From Micromonospora sp. RHAY321 (GTDB lineage: Bacteria > Actinomycetota > Actinomycetes > Mycobacteriales > Micromonosporaceae), in NCBI RefSeq assembly GCF_023896955.1, contig NZ_JAMHIW010000012.1:110438-174437 (forward strand): DNA of 64,000 bases. Direction: 5' to 3'. A program made the position numbers and the translations under genes. This document shows, one piece after another, positions 25,352 to 33,712 of this stretch. The notes below the pieces were generated by a model. The model was not told the DNA's origin, ran no database searches, and worked only from the letters and a program-made list of their open reading frames with translations. The stretch's first letter is position 1. Each line of letters begins with the position of its first letter.

Positions 25352-26338
25352 ATGCGGTACCGCACGATCGGCGCCGACCCGGCGACCCGGCGCGAGGTCA
25401 GCGTGCTCAGCCTCGGCGCGATGCTGTTCGGCAGCGCCACCGACGAGGCCACCTCGTACGCGATCCTCGACCGGTACGTCGAGGCCGGCGGCACCTTCAT
25501 CGACACGTCGGACAACTACGCGTTCTGGGTGGACGGCGGCCAGGGTGGGCAGAGCGAGGAGCTGCTCGGGCGCTGGCGGCGCAGCCGGGGCGTCGGCGCC
25601 GAGATCGTCATCGCCACCAAGCTGGGCGCCCGCCCGCTGGCCCCGGGGACCAGCTACCTGGACAACGCCGAGGGCCTGTCGGCGAAGGTGATCCGCGAGT
25701 CGGCGCAGCGCAGCCGGGACCGGCTCGGCGTGGAGCGGCTGGACCTGCTCTACGCGCACATCGAGGACCGCGCGGTGCCGCTGGCGGAGACCGTCGAGGG
25801 CTTCGCCGAGCTGGTCGCCGAGGGCACGGTGGGCCTGCTGGGGGCGAGCAACCACCGGGCCTGGCGGGTCGAGCGGGCCCGGGCGCTGGCCGCCGCCGCC
25901 GGCCTGCCGGGGTACGAGGTGCTCCAGTACCACCACACCTACCTGGCTCGGCGGTCCGACATGGCCAACGCACTCGACCCGGACGGCGACCCGGGCTCCG
26001 CCGGCCCCGACCTGCTCAGCTACCTGCGCGTCGAGCCCGAGCTCACCCTGGTGGCGTACTCCCCGCTGCTCAAGGGTGCGTTCACCCGGGCGGACAAGCC
26101 GCTCGGCCCGGAGTACGACCTGCCGAGCGCGCCACGCCGGCTGGCCGCGCTGAGGGAGGTGGCCGGACAGACCGGGGCAACGGTCAACCAGGTGGTGCTC
26201 GCCTGGTTGCTCGGCGGCGACCTGCCGACGATCCCGCTGGTGGGCGCCTCCTCGGTGGCCCAGCTCGACGAGAGCCTGGCGGCCGTGGACCTGGAACTGA
26301 CCGACGAGCAGCGGCACCGCCTCGACACCACCTGGTGA
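25352..26338 (+). CDS. Aldo/keto reductase (YajO/AKR11-like)
   Basis: A 328-residue NADPH-dependent reductase. The catalytic residues are D and Y in FIDTSDNYAFW, K in IVIATKLG and H in LLYAHIED, in the order expected. The C-terminal LVGASSVAQLDESLAAV is the NADP-phosphate-binding end. GAGGAG precedes the ATG. The MerR-type promoter 45-75 bases upstream suggests induction by electrophiles or aldehydes through an unlinked regulator. Confidence 0.9.
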   Translation: MRYRTIGADPATRREVSVLSLGAMLFGSATDEATSYAILDRYVEAGGTFIDTSDNYAFWVDGGQGGQSEELLGRWRRSRGVGAEIVIATKLGARPLAPGTSYLDNAEGLSAKVIRESAQRSRDRLGVERLDLLYAHIEDRAVPLAETVEGFAELVAEGTVGLLGASNHRAWRVERARALAAAAGLPGYEVLQYHHTYLARRSDMANALDPDGDPGSAGPDLLSYLRVEPELTLVAYSPLLKGAFTRADKPLGPEYDLPSAPRRLAALREVAGQTGATVNQVVLAWLLGGDLPTIPLVGASSVAQLDESLAAVDLELTDEQRHRLDTTW

Positions 26339-26350
26339 CCTGCGATGGAT

Positions 26351-26385
26351 CGCCCCGCCGGCGTCAGCCCTCGGCCGGCGGGGCG
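26351..26385. terminator. Bidirectional hairpin between AKR and acetyltransferase
   Basis: CGCCCCGCCGGC (26351-26362) and GCCGGCGGGGCG (26374-26385) pair perfectly with an 11-base loop. The right arm lies inside the 3' end of the acetyltransferase gene. It serves both converging transcripts. Confidence 0.7.
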
Positions 26386-26879
26386 GTCAGGTCGAGCTGC
26401 CAGTCGTTGGCGCGCATCAGGTGCCCCGGCGGGTACTCGAAGCCCGTCTCGCCCAGCAGTGTGAAGCCGACCTTGCGGCAGACCGCGTTCGAGGCGGGAT
26501 TGTCGACCGACGGGTAGGCGTGCGCGTAGCGGTGGGTCCGCCGGGCGCGCGCCACGTCGACCACCGCGCGCACCGCCGCGGTCGCCAGCCCCTGCCCCCG
26601 GTACGCGGGCAGCACCGCCCAGCCCATCTCGTACACCGGCTGGTCGCGCCACTCGCGGGTCCAGTAGCCGACGCTGCCCGCCCGCGCGCCGTCGGGCAGC
26701 ACCAGGGTGAACATGCACCCCTGGCCGCCCTCGGCGAAGTGCACGTAGCGGTCGTGCCGGGCGAGCACCTGCTCGTCGGTCTCCGGGCCGCCGGTGTGCT
26801 GACGCGTCTCCGGTGAATTGAGCTGTTGCAGCAGGTCGAGGTCGCCCTCGTGCCACGGCTCGATGCGTACCTGCGTCAT
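26364..26879 (-). CDS. GNAT-family N-acetyltransferase
   Basis: A 171-residue acetyltransferase of the RimJ/Acetyltransf_3 type. The acetyl-CoA site is YEMGWAVLPAYRGQGLATAAVRA (pattern V-x-P-x-YRGQGLA). HAYPSVDNPASNAVCRKVGF is the conserved C-terminal N-A-S region. The acceptor is unknown. A G-rich ribosome site (GGGGGCGGG) precedes the ATG. It diverges from the FMN reductase across a palindromic region. Confidence 0.88.
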   Translation of the reverse strand: MTQVRIEPWHEGDLDLLQQLNSPETRQHTGGPETDEQVLARHDRYVHFAEGGQGCMFTLVLPDGARAGSVGYWTREWRDQPVYEMGWAVLPAYRGQGLATAAVRAVVDVARARRTHRYAHAYPSVDNPASNAVCRKVGFTLLGETGFEYPPGHLMRANDWQLDLTAPPAEG

Positions 26880-26931
26880 CCCGCCCCCTGTTCGTCGACC
26901 CCATTCAAGCCGACGCCACCGACATCGCGGG

Positions 26932-26952
26932 CCGCTAGATCCGATCTAGCGG
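26932..26952. promoter_or_regulatory. 21-base palindrome between GNAT and FMN reductase
   Basis: CCGCTAGAT and ATCTAGCGG are perfect 9-base arms around CCG, roughly midway between the two divergent starts. CTAG is rare in such genomes, so two copies in a palindrome stand out. It is probably an operator for one or both genes. Confidence 0.5.
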
Positions 26953-27009
26953 GCCGCCGGCCGCGCTCTCGCGCCTCACGGTTGAGACCACGAGCCGGGA
27001 GGGGGAACG

Positions 27010-27564
27010 ATGACGCCGCTCAGGATCGCCGTGATCATCGGCAGCACCCGGGAGGGGCGGGCCGGTGACGGGGTCGCTCGCTGGTTCGTCGACCAGGCCG
27101 AGCGGCACGACGACCTCACGGTGACGGTCGTTGACCTCACCGAGTACGACTTCCCGGCCAGCTACCCGGCCGCGCCGACCGCGTCCATCCGGGCGTTCGT
27201 CCGCGAGGTCGGGCGGGCGGACGCGTTCGTCGTGGTCACCCCCGAGTACAACCACAGCTTCCCGGCACCCTTGAAACAGGCGATCGACTACGCGTATGAC
27301 GAGTGGCAGGCCAAACCGGTCGGCTTCGTGTCGTACGGCTGCCGTTCCACCGGCATGCACGCGGTCGACCAGCTGCGCACCGTCTTCACCGCACTGCACG
27401 CGATGACGGTGCGCGACGTCGTCGGCATCGACCTGCTGGCCGGTGAGCCGACACCGCACTGCACCGACGAGCTGCGCCGCGACACCCGCGCCCTGCTCGA
27501 CCAGCTCCGCTGGTGGGGTCTGGCGCTGCGCGACGCCCGCGCCGCCCGGCCCTACGCCTCCTGA
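27010..27564 (+). CDS. NADPH-dependent FMN reductase
   Basis: A 184-residue flavoprotein of the NADPH-dependent FMN reductase/chromate reductase family. IAVIIGSTREGRAGDGVA binds FMN phosphate, and VVVTPEYNHSFPAPLKQAIDY is the family signature. Related enzymes reduce quinones, azo dyes or chromate, or supply reduced FMN. GGGAGGGGG precedes the ATG. It ends 26 bases before the DrrA-type ATPase and may be co-transcribed with the exporter. Confidence 0.92.
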   Translation: MTPLRIAVIIGSTREGRAGDGVARWFVDQAERHDDLTVTVVDLTEYDFPASYPAAPTASIRAFVREVGRADAFVVVTPEYNHSFPAPLKQAIDYAYDEWQAKPVGFVSYGCRSTGMHAVDQLRTVFTALHAMTVRDVVGIDLLAGEPTPHCTDELRRDTRALLDQLRWWGLALRDARAARPYAS

Positions 27565-27590
27565 GAAACGTCCGACGAAAGGTAAGAACG

Positions 27591-28604
27591 ATGAGTAGAC
27601 GCACCACCGGCCTGGCCATCGAGGCCGAAGGGCTCACCCGCTCGTTCGGGGACACCAAGGCCCTGGCCGGCATCGACCTGCAGGTGCCCGCCGGCACCGT
27701 CTACGGCCTGCTCGGCCCCAACGGGGCCGGCAAGACCACCGCCGTGCGGGTGCTCGCGACGCTGCTGCGACCCGACGGCGGCCGGGCCCGCGTCTTCGGC
27801 CACGACGTGGTCACCGAGGCCGACGCCGTCCGCGGCCGGGTCAGCCTCACCGGCCAGTACGCCTCCGTCGACGAGGACCTGACCGGCACGGAGAACCTGG
27901 TGCTCCTCGCGCGCCTGCTCGGCCTGCGCAAGCCGGCCGCCCGGGAGCGCGCGGCGGCCCTGCTCGCCGCGTTCGGGCTGACCGAGGCGAGCGACCGCCA
28001 GGTGAAGAAGTACTCGGGTGGGATGCGGCGGCGCATCGACATCGCGGCCAGCATCCTCAACACCCCCGACCTGCTGTTCCTCGACGAGCCGACCACCGGG
28101 CTCGACCCGCGCAGCCGCAACCAGGTGTGGGAGATCATCCGTGCGGTCGTGTCACACGGCACGACGGTGCTGCTGACCACGCAGTACCTGGACGAGGCCG
28201 ACCAGCTCGCCGGACGGATCGCGGTTGTCGACCACGGCCGGGTGATCGCGGAGGGCACCCCGGGTGAGCTGAAGTCGTCGGTCGGCTCCGGCACCGTCCA
28301 CCTGCGACTGCGCGACCCCGGGCAGCGACCCGAGGCGGAGAAGGTGCTCCAGGCGGCACTCGGCGTACCGGTGCAGCTCGAACCCGATCCGGTCGCGTTG
28401 CTCGCCCGCGTCGGCGAGGCCGGCAGCAACCTCGACGCCAGCGCGCAGGCGGCCCGCGCGCTCGGCGACCTGGCCCGCGCCGGCATCGTCGTCGACGACT
28501 TCTCCCTCGGCCAGCCCAGCCTGGACGAGGTCTTCCTGGCCCTGACCGACCACCCCGCCGTGCCGGCCGACGAGCGCGACGACCAGCTGGAGGCAGCCCG
28601 ATGA
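27591..28604 (+). CDS. Daunorubicin-resistance-type ABC ATPase (DrrA-like)
   Basis: A 337-residue ATPase. Walker A is GPNGAGKTT (42-50), the signature is YSGGMRRRIDIAASI, Walker B is LLFLDEPTTGLDP, and TTQYLDEADQLA is the D-loop/H region with Gln instead of His, as is normal for DrrA. The C-terminal 100 residues form the DrrA-specific domain. It is co-translated with the permease (ATGA at 28601). DrrAB pairs export drugs or glycolipids. With no biosynthetic genes nearby, it may serve general defence. AAAGG precedes the ATG. Confidence 0.92.
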   Translation: MSRRTTGLAIEAEGLTRSFGDTKALAGIDLQVPAGTVYGLLGPNGAGKTTAVRVLATLLRPDGGRARVFGHDVVTEADAVRGRVSLTGQYASVDEDLTGTENLVLLARLLGLRKPAARERAAALLAAFGLTEASDRQVKKYSGGMRRRIDIAASILNTPDLLFLDEPTTGLDPRSRNQVWEIIRAVVSHGTTVLLTTQYLDEADQLAGRIAVVDHGRVIAEGTPGELKSSVGSGTVHLRLRDPGQRPEAEKVLQAALGVPVQLEPDPVALLARVGEAGSNLDASAQAARALGDLARAGIVVDDFSLGQPSLDEVFLALTDHPAVPADERDDQLEAAR

Positions 28605-29455
28605 GCGACACCACCACCACGACCGAACGGGCGCCGTCCGTCTACGTCCCGTCCGCCGAGGCGCTGGCGACCGTGCTCGCGCCCGGTGCGCGACCGCCCC
28701 GACCGAGCGCGCTGGGAGCGTCACTGACCTTCGGCTGGCGGGCCATGCTGAAGATCAAGCACGTGCCGGAGCAGCTCTTCGACGTGACCGCCTTCCCGAT
28801 CATCATGGTGCTGATGTTCACGTACCTGTTCGGCGGCGCGCTCGCCGACAGCCCGCGTGACTACCTGCAGTTCTTCCTGCCCGGCATCATGGTGACCAGC
28901 GTCGTGATGATCACCATGTACACCGGCATCGGCCTCAACACCGACATCGAGAAGGGCATCTTCGACCGGTTCCGGACGCTGCCCGTCTGGCGGCCGGCCG
29001 CCCTGGTCGGCATGATCTTCGGCGACGTGCTGCGCTACATCCTCGCCGCCCTGGTCATCCTCGGCGTCGGGCTGGCGCTCGGTTTCCGCCCCGACGGTGG
29101 GGTGGCCGGCGTCGCCGCCGGGATCGGGCTGCTGGTGGTCTTCTCGTTCGCGTTCTCCTGGGTGTGGACGTTCTTCGGGCTGATCCTGCGCAGCGAGAAG
29201 TCGGTCATGGGCGTCAGCATGATGGTGCTGTTCCCGCTGACGTTCCTGAGCAACGTCTTCGTCGAGCCGAGCACCATGCCCGGCTGGCTCCAGGCGTTCG
29301 TGAACGTCAACCCGGTGACGCAGCTCGTGGCCGCGGTCCGCGCCTCGATGTCCGGCTCGTCGGACCCGTCCAGCGTGATGTGGTTGCTGGCGTGGAGCGC
29401 CGGGTTCGTCGTCGTCTTCGGCACACTCACGATGTACCGCTACAACCGCCGCTGA
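28601..29455 (+). CDS. ABC-2 exporter permease (DrrB-like)
   Basis: A 284-residue permease with six membrane helices after a soluble N-terminus of about 45 residues. Family features are WRAMLKIKHVPEQLFD, MFTYLFGGAL, LPGIMVTSVVMITMYTGIG and the ABC-2 signature NTDIEKGIFDRFRTLPVWR. FLSNVFVEPSTMPGWLQAF before helix 6 is also typical. It forms the membrane half of the exporter with the ATPase at 27591. Confidence 0.92.
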   Translation: MSDTTTTTERAPSVYVPSAEALATVLAPGARPPRPSALGASLTFGWRAMLKIKHVPEQLFDVTAFPIIMVLMFTYLFGGALADSPRDYLQFFLPGIMVTSVVMITMYTGIGLNTDIEKGIFDRFRTLPVWRPAALVGMIFGDVLRYILAALVILGVGLALGFRPDGGVAGVAAGIGLLVVFSFAFSWVWTFFGLILRSEKSVMGVSMMVLFPLTFLSNVFVEPSTMPGWLQAFVNVNPVTQLVAAVRASMSGSSDPSSVMWLLAWSAGFVVVFGTLTMYRYNRR

Positions 29456-29501
29456 CCCCTGCCGCTCACCTCCCGCCCCACCCCCGTCCCCGCCCCGCTC
29501 T

Positions 29502-29583
29502 CCCCCGCGATCTTGCACTTGCTGTCCCGGCATAAGAGGCGAATCCGCCTCAACCGGAGACCGGAAGTGCAAGATCGCGGGGG
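29502..29583. repeat. Long inverted repeat (REP/MITE-like) at a convergent gene end
   Basis: Perfect 19-base arms occupy 29502-29520 and 29565-29583; the core of the left arm is GCGATCTTGCACTT. The 44-base centre holds its own hairpin, GAGGCG-AATC-CGCCTC (29536-29551). It lies between the converging DrrB-like and AAA16 genes, so it can also end both transcripts. The arms are far more A+T-rich than a normal terminator here. I believe the GATCTTGCACTT core recurs in Micromonosporaceae genomes, which would make this a dispersed repeat, but I could not check. Confidence 0.75.
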
Positions 29584-29592
29584 TGGGGTGGT

Positions 29593-32500
29593 TCAGAGCC
29601 GCCAGGGCAGCGGCTCGGGCGGCAGGTAACGGCAGGTGCTGCCGGTCGAGACGGCCTCCCGCAGGTGGCCGGCGAGTGCCGGGTGCCGCTCGTCGAGCTT
29701 GCGGAGCGAGTCACGGATGCGCGCGGTGACCGTCTTTCGGGCGCGTTCTGCCTCGTCGCCCAGCCGGCGACTCCGGCCCGCCAGTCCCGCCGCGGCGCGA
29801 AGCTCGTCGAGCAGCGCGCCGCGCTCGGCGTCCAGCGCCGCCACCTTCCGGTCGTCGTCGCGCGCGGCAGCCCGGTCGATCTCCTCGTCGAGGCGCGCCA
29901 GGTGCCGCCGGTAGCGGGCCTTCGCCTCGTCGTCCAGGACCGGGTCGGCACCCATCCGGCGGGCGGCGACCAGCTCCGGCCCGGCCGCCGGGTCGAGCAG
30001 CTCCACCGCCGGCACGTCACTGCCCGGCCGGCTCAGCAGCAGATGCAGGTCGTGCAGCCCTTTGGCGTCGGGCAGGTGCACGACGGCACCGGCGTAGGTG
30101 AGCTGCCAGACCAGGCCGTCGCGGCGGAACTCGTACCCCTCAACCGGCGCTCCGGCCGGCGCGACCTGGCGGTTCCCGACTGCATGGCCTGACCCGACGG
30201 CATGGTCCGCCTGGGCGGCGCTGCCCGGCACTACGATCTGGCGCGACTGGGCGGCGCTGCCTGGCACGACGGCATGGCCAGCCTGGGCGGCCCGGCTCGG
30301 CACGACGGTCTGGCGTGACGCAACGCTCCCGCCCGCCTGGACCAGTTGGCTCGGCCGAGCGACCGTGTCCGGCTCGGCGACCGGGGCGGTGACCTGGCCT
30401 GGCGCGGCGGCTGGCGCGGCGGGGTCGGTCGACGTCGGGACGGCCAGCCGGTCGAGCACCTGGGCCATGCCGAGGGCGATGGCCTCCCGGACGGTGGTGA
30501 CACGCAGCGCGGCCAGTGTCGCGGCGTCGCGAGGGTCGCCACGGCCGGCCAGGGCGTTCGCCAGCCCGGCGCGGGCGATGAGTGACCAGGGCCGGGAGTC
30601 CATCCGCTCGGCGGCGTCGCGGGCCGCCGTGAAACCGGCGATGGCGTCGTCCCAGCGCTCCTGCGCGGCGTCGACCACCGCCACCCAGTGGTCGACGGGA
30701 CCGCTGATGTCACAACCAAAGAGCCCGACTGTCCACTCTCCACGGTGTGGGGCCAGCGCTGCCCGTGCGTCGTCGCAGCGCTGCGGGTCACGGGAGGCGG
30801 CGGCGGTCTGAGCGCGCAGCCGCAGCCAGAGCGGCGACACGGGACGTGGGTATCTGATGTCGGCGGCTTCGATGCCGGCGGTCAGCCGGACCGCCGTCTC
30901 GTCGTCGCCGCGCTCCGCCGCGGTGATCGCTCGCAGCAGCTCCCGATAGGGGTAGTCGGTCGGGGCCAACCCGTCCAGCAGTGTGTCGGCCTCGTCGAAC
31001 CGCCCCTGGAGCAGCAGGCGGGACCAGCGCAGGTGATGGCCCATGAACGCGAACTCGGCGTGACCCGGGTCGGCGAGGTCGGTGAGGACGGCGAACCGTT
31101 CGTCGGCCTCGGCGAAGTCACCCCGGAACGCCGCGATGATCCCACCGTCGACGGCCGCCGCCATCCGGGGTCGGGCCAACTCGCCCTGCTGACCCACCCT
31201 GACGAAGGTGCTGAACTCCTCGACGAAGCGGGGGTCGCCCAGCTCCAGCAGCGCCACCCAGCGCAGCGAGGTCGCCCAGAGCTCCGTCTCCCGGTCGCCG
31301 GTACGGCGGGCCACGTCCCGGATCTCGGAGGTGAGGGCCGCCCGGGCCGCTGCGGTGCCCAACCCCCAGGTGGTGTCGTGGCGGGCCCACAGGCTGAAGG
31401 TCAGCGTCTCGTCGTCGCTGCCCCGCCGGGCGATCGTCTCGGTCGCGGTGATCAGGTCGGCGATCAGCGTGCCCACCGAGGCGTCGACGTCCGGCTCCCC
31501 GATCAGCCGCCGGTACGCCTCCCGCACCAGGTCCGCCGCGTGCACCGAGCGCCTGGTCTCCACCTGGCGGGAGCGGTGGACGGTGAGGGCGACGCGGGCC
31601 AGCAGCACCGGGTCGTCGAGTGTGCGGGCCAGCGCCGCCGCCTCGGCAAGGAGTTGCGCGGCCTCGTCCCGGCCGGCGTGGTTGTAGCACACCTCGCCGA
31701 AATCGACGAGAATCCGGACCCGCTGTGTCCGGTCCTCGACGACCTCCAACGCCCGCTGGAAGTGCACGCCCGCCTCGTCGGTGGCCATCCGGGCGAACGC
31801 GTCCCGCCCGGCGGCGACCAGCAGCTCGGTGACCCGGGCGGGGTCGAGCGCGGGGCCGGCCAGGTAGGCGTGGCGGGCAAGGTCGGCCGGGATCAGCCGC
31901 TCGGTGAGCTCCGCCGAGGTGTCGACCGCCCGGACGACAGTCGCGTGCCGGATTTGGCGGTCCTCCTCGGTGAGCCCGTCGTAGAGCGTCTCCCGAACCA
32001 GGTCGTGGGCGAACGCGAACCGGCCCCCGCCTCGGGCGACCACCAGCCGGGCGGTCACCGCCCGGTCGAGCAGCCGGTCGACCTGCGCCGCCGGGGCAGC
32101 GGCGCCGGCCGCCAGGACCTGACGGTGGAACTCCCGGCCCAGTACGGCGGCGACGGTCAACGCCTCGACCACCGGCGCGGGCAACTGCGCGAGCCGGCGC
32201 CGCACCGCCTCCCGTACGCCGGGTGCGATGGTGCCGCCGGTGCCGTCGGCGCGCCACAACCGCGCGGTCTGCTCGATGAAGAACGGGTTGCCCCCGGTAC
32301 GCCGGTGCACCTCGTCGACCAGGCCGGCCTCGGGCTCCCGCCCGGCGGTACGCGCCATCAGCGCGGCCACGTCGTCCCGGGACAGGCCGGTGAGGGTGAT
32401 GGTGGTCGCCTTCGCGACCAGCGGCATCAGCAGTGGGCGCAGCGGATGCTCGCCCGACTCGACCTCCGCGTCGCGGTAGGTGCCGATCAGCAGCAGCCGT

Positions 32501-33057
32501 TCGAACCAGGTGTGCTGCGCGGCGAAGGCCAGCAGCCGCAGCGATGCCGGGTCGGCCCAGTGCAGGTCGTCGAGGACGACCACGACCGGCCGGTGCTGGG
32601 AGACCGTCACCAGCGCGGCGGTCACCGAGTCGTACAGGGCGAACTCGTCGCGGTCGGCGGCGTCCCGGCCCGTGTCGACGCCGGCCCAGCCGGCGGCACG
32701 GCCGGCCTGCTGGGCGGCGGCGCCAACCTCGCCGAGCAGCGCCGCAAGGGCCGGTTCCGCGGTCTGCCCCGCCACCGCCCAGTCGTCGGCAGAGCGTTGC
32801 AGGCCGCGCAGCACCTGCACCCACGGCCAGTAGCCGGGGGCGCTGTCGGAATCCCAGCAGGCGGCGCCGAGCACCAGCGCCCCGCGTTGCCGGGCCTCCC
32901 GTGCCGCCGCCGTGACCAGTGTCGTCTTGCCGATGCCCGGTTCGCCGGTGACCAGGACGAGACCGCCGTGGCTGGTGGCGGCCCGGTCCAGCTCAGCGCG
33001 CAGCAGACCGGCGGGGTGATCCCGCCCGATGATGGCGTCGCCGTGCCGCGCGTCCAT
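29593..33057 (-). CDS. Giant AAA16 ATPase regulator without a LuxR domain
   Basis: A 1154-residue STAND-type protein. The AAA_16 ATPase at about 10-200 has Walker A GEPGIGKT (38-45) and Walker B VVVVLDDLHWADP. Residues 350-880 are helical repeats of TPR character. A Pro/Ala/Thr linker follows with four 12-residue tandem repeats (about 912-960, e.g. RQIVVPGSAAQA). The C-terminal 190 residues include WQLTYAGAVVHLPDAKGLHD, a charged coiled coil and ARKTVTARIRDSLRKLDERH. The LuxR helix-turn-helix that ends LAL regulators is absent. This C-terminal module recurs in actinobacterial ATPases but I cannot name it. Start is ATG 33057. It is divergent from the HTH-DUF4180 pair. Confidence 0.8.
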   Translation of the reverse strand: MDARHGDAIIGRDHPAGLLRAELDRAATSHGGLVLVTGEPGIGKTTLVTAAAREARQRGALVLGAACWDSDSAPGYWPWVQVLRGLQRSADDWAVAGQTAEPALAALLGEVGAAAQQAGRAAGWAGVDTGRDAADRDEFALYDSVTAALVTVSQHRPVVVVLDDLHWADPASLRLLAFAAQHTWFERLLLIGTYRDAEVESGEHPLRPLLMPLVAKATTITLTGLSRDDVAALMARTAGREPEAGLVDEVHRRTGGNPFFIEQTARLWRADGTGGTIAPGVREAVRRRLAQLPAPVVEALTVAAVLGREFHRQVLAAGAAAPAAQVDRLLDRAVTARLVVARGGGRFAFAHDLVRETLYDGLTEEDRQIRHATVVRAVDTSAELTERLIPADLARHAYLAGPALDPARVTELLVAAGRDAFARMATDEAGVHFQRALEVVEDRTQRVRILVDFGEVCYNHAGRDEAAQLLAEAAALARTLDDPVLLARVALTVHRSRQVETRRSVHAADLVREAYRRLIGEPDVDASVGTLIADLITATETIARRGSDDETLTFSLWARHDTTWGLGTAAARAALTSEIRDVARRTGDRETELWATSLRWVALLELGDPRFVEEFSTFVRVGQQGELARPRMAAAVDGGIIAAFRGDFAEADERFAVLTDLADPGHAEFAFMGHHLRWSRLLLQGRFDEADTLLDGLAPTDYPYRELLRAITAAERGDDETAVRLTAGIEAADIRYPRPVSPLWLRLRAQTAAASRDPQRCDDARAALAPHRGEWTVGLFGCDISGPVDHWVAVVDAAQERWDDAIAGFTAARDAAERMDSRPWSLIARAGLANALAGRGDPRDAATLAALRVTTVREAIALGMAQVLDRLAVPTSTDPAAPAAAPGQVTAPVAEPDTVARPSQLVQAGGSVASRQTVVPSRAAQAGHAVVPGSAAQSRQIVVPGSAAQADHAVGSGHAVGNRQVAPAGAPVEGYEFRRDGLVWQLTYAGAVVHLPDAKGLHDLHLLLSRPGSDVPAVELLDPAAGPELVAARRMGADPVLDDEAKARYRRHLARLDEEIDRAAARDDDRKVAALDAERGALLDELRAAAGLAGRSRRLGDEAERARKTVTARIRDSLRKLDERHPALAGHLREAVSTGSTCRYLPPEPLPWRL
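30205..30330. repeat. 36-base tandem repeats inside the AAA16 gene
   Basis: The unit beginning CTGGGCGGC occurs at 30211, 30247 and 30283, exactly 36 bases apart, with more divergent copies on either side. In the minus-strand frame it encodes 12-residue repeats in the linker. Variable copy number between strains is likely. Confidence 0.8.
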
Positions 33058-33242
33058 GGTTTCCAGACGGTACTGGACCCGTCTGACACCCGGGGATCTT
33101 CAGCGGCGCTCGGTGCCTGGCAGTTCAAGCCGTATGCCGTCGCGGGCGGCGTCACCGGGGTGTGCAGGCGCTTTGGAGCTGATGTCGTCAACGACTCACG
33201 TCGTGCGCCTTCCCCATCGCTCCCCAACCATCCTTGTGTGGG

Positions 33243-33248
33243 TAGGAT
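33243..33248 (+). promoter_or_regulatory. Possible -10 box of the HTH-DUF4180 operon
   Basis: TAGGAT lies eight bases before ATG 33257. It is also the right arm of an imperfect dyad (ATCCT at 33230-33234, AGGAT at 33244-33248). AGGGAG follows and could be a ribosome site, so leaderless and ribosome-site models are both open. Confidence 0.4.
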
Positions 33249-33256
33249 AGGGAGTG

Positions 33257-33712
33257 ATGAAGGAAGACATGTACTCGGTCGAGCAGGTGGCCGACCAGCT
33301 CGGGCTGCACGTCCGCACCGTGCGCGGCTACATCCGCTCCGGGCGGCTGAGGGCGGTGCGGATCGGCAAGCAGTACCGGATCGCCGCCAGCGACCTCGAC
33401 GCGCTCACCGGTCAGACCCGAGACACCACCGGCACCCTCACGGGGGCGGCGGAGGTGTCGAGCATCGTGCAGATCGACGGCGTCGACCGGGCCGCCGCCG
33501 ACCGGCTCGGCACGCTCGTGCTCGCCAGCGCCAACACCGGCCACGACCCCGCCAACCCGCTACGGGTGCAGACCGTGCACGACGAGGAACGGCACCGGAT
33601 GAAGATCATCATCCTGGGTGACCCGGCCTCCACCGCAGAGCTGCTGCACCTGCTCGACGCCGTACTCAACGCCGACAACGGCCTGCTCGACCGGGAGGTC
33701 CCCCATGCCTGA
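33257..33712 (+). CDS. MerR/excisionase-type HTH protein with C-terminal sensor-like domain
   Basis: A 151-residue protein. The first 52 residues form an excisionase-like winged helix (YSVEQVADQLGLHVRTVRGY, IRSGRLRAVRIGKQYRI). Residues 68-148 form a separate domain (VSSIVQIDGVDRAAADRLG, MKIIILGDPASTAELLHLL) with no signature I know. It is not beside an integrase and no attachment site is visible, so a phage role is unlikely. It overlaps the DUF4180 gene by 8 bases, so the two are co-translated and probably act together. The dyad over its promoter suggests autoregulation. Confidence 0.75.
   Translation: MKEDMYSVEQVADQLGLHVRTVRGYIRSGRLRAVRIGKQYRIAASDLDALTGQTRDTTGTLTGAAEVSSIVQIDGVDRAAADRLGTLVLASANTGHDPANPLRVQTVHDEERHRMKIIILGDPASTAELLHLLDAVLNADNGLLDREVPHA

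Noticed and set aside
27591..29455. DrrAB exporter as a sign of an antibiotic gene cluster.
   Set aside because: No PKS, NRPS, glycosyltransferase, terpene or RiPP genes lie in the window.
30205..30330. Regular 36-base repeats that look like a CRISPR array.
   Set aside because: The repeats touch end to end with no unique spacers, lie in a long reading frame and encode a 12-residue protein repeat.
33257..33712. Excisionase of an integrated element.
   Set aside because: There is no integrase, attachment site, tRNA or phage gene near, and the protein has an extra C-terminal domain.
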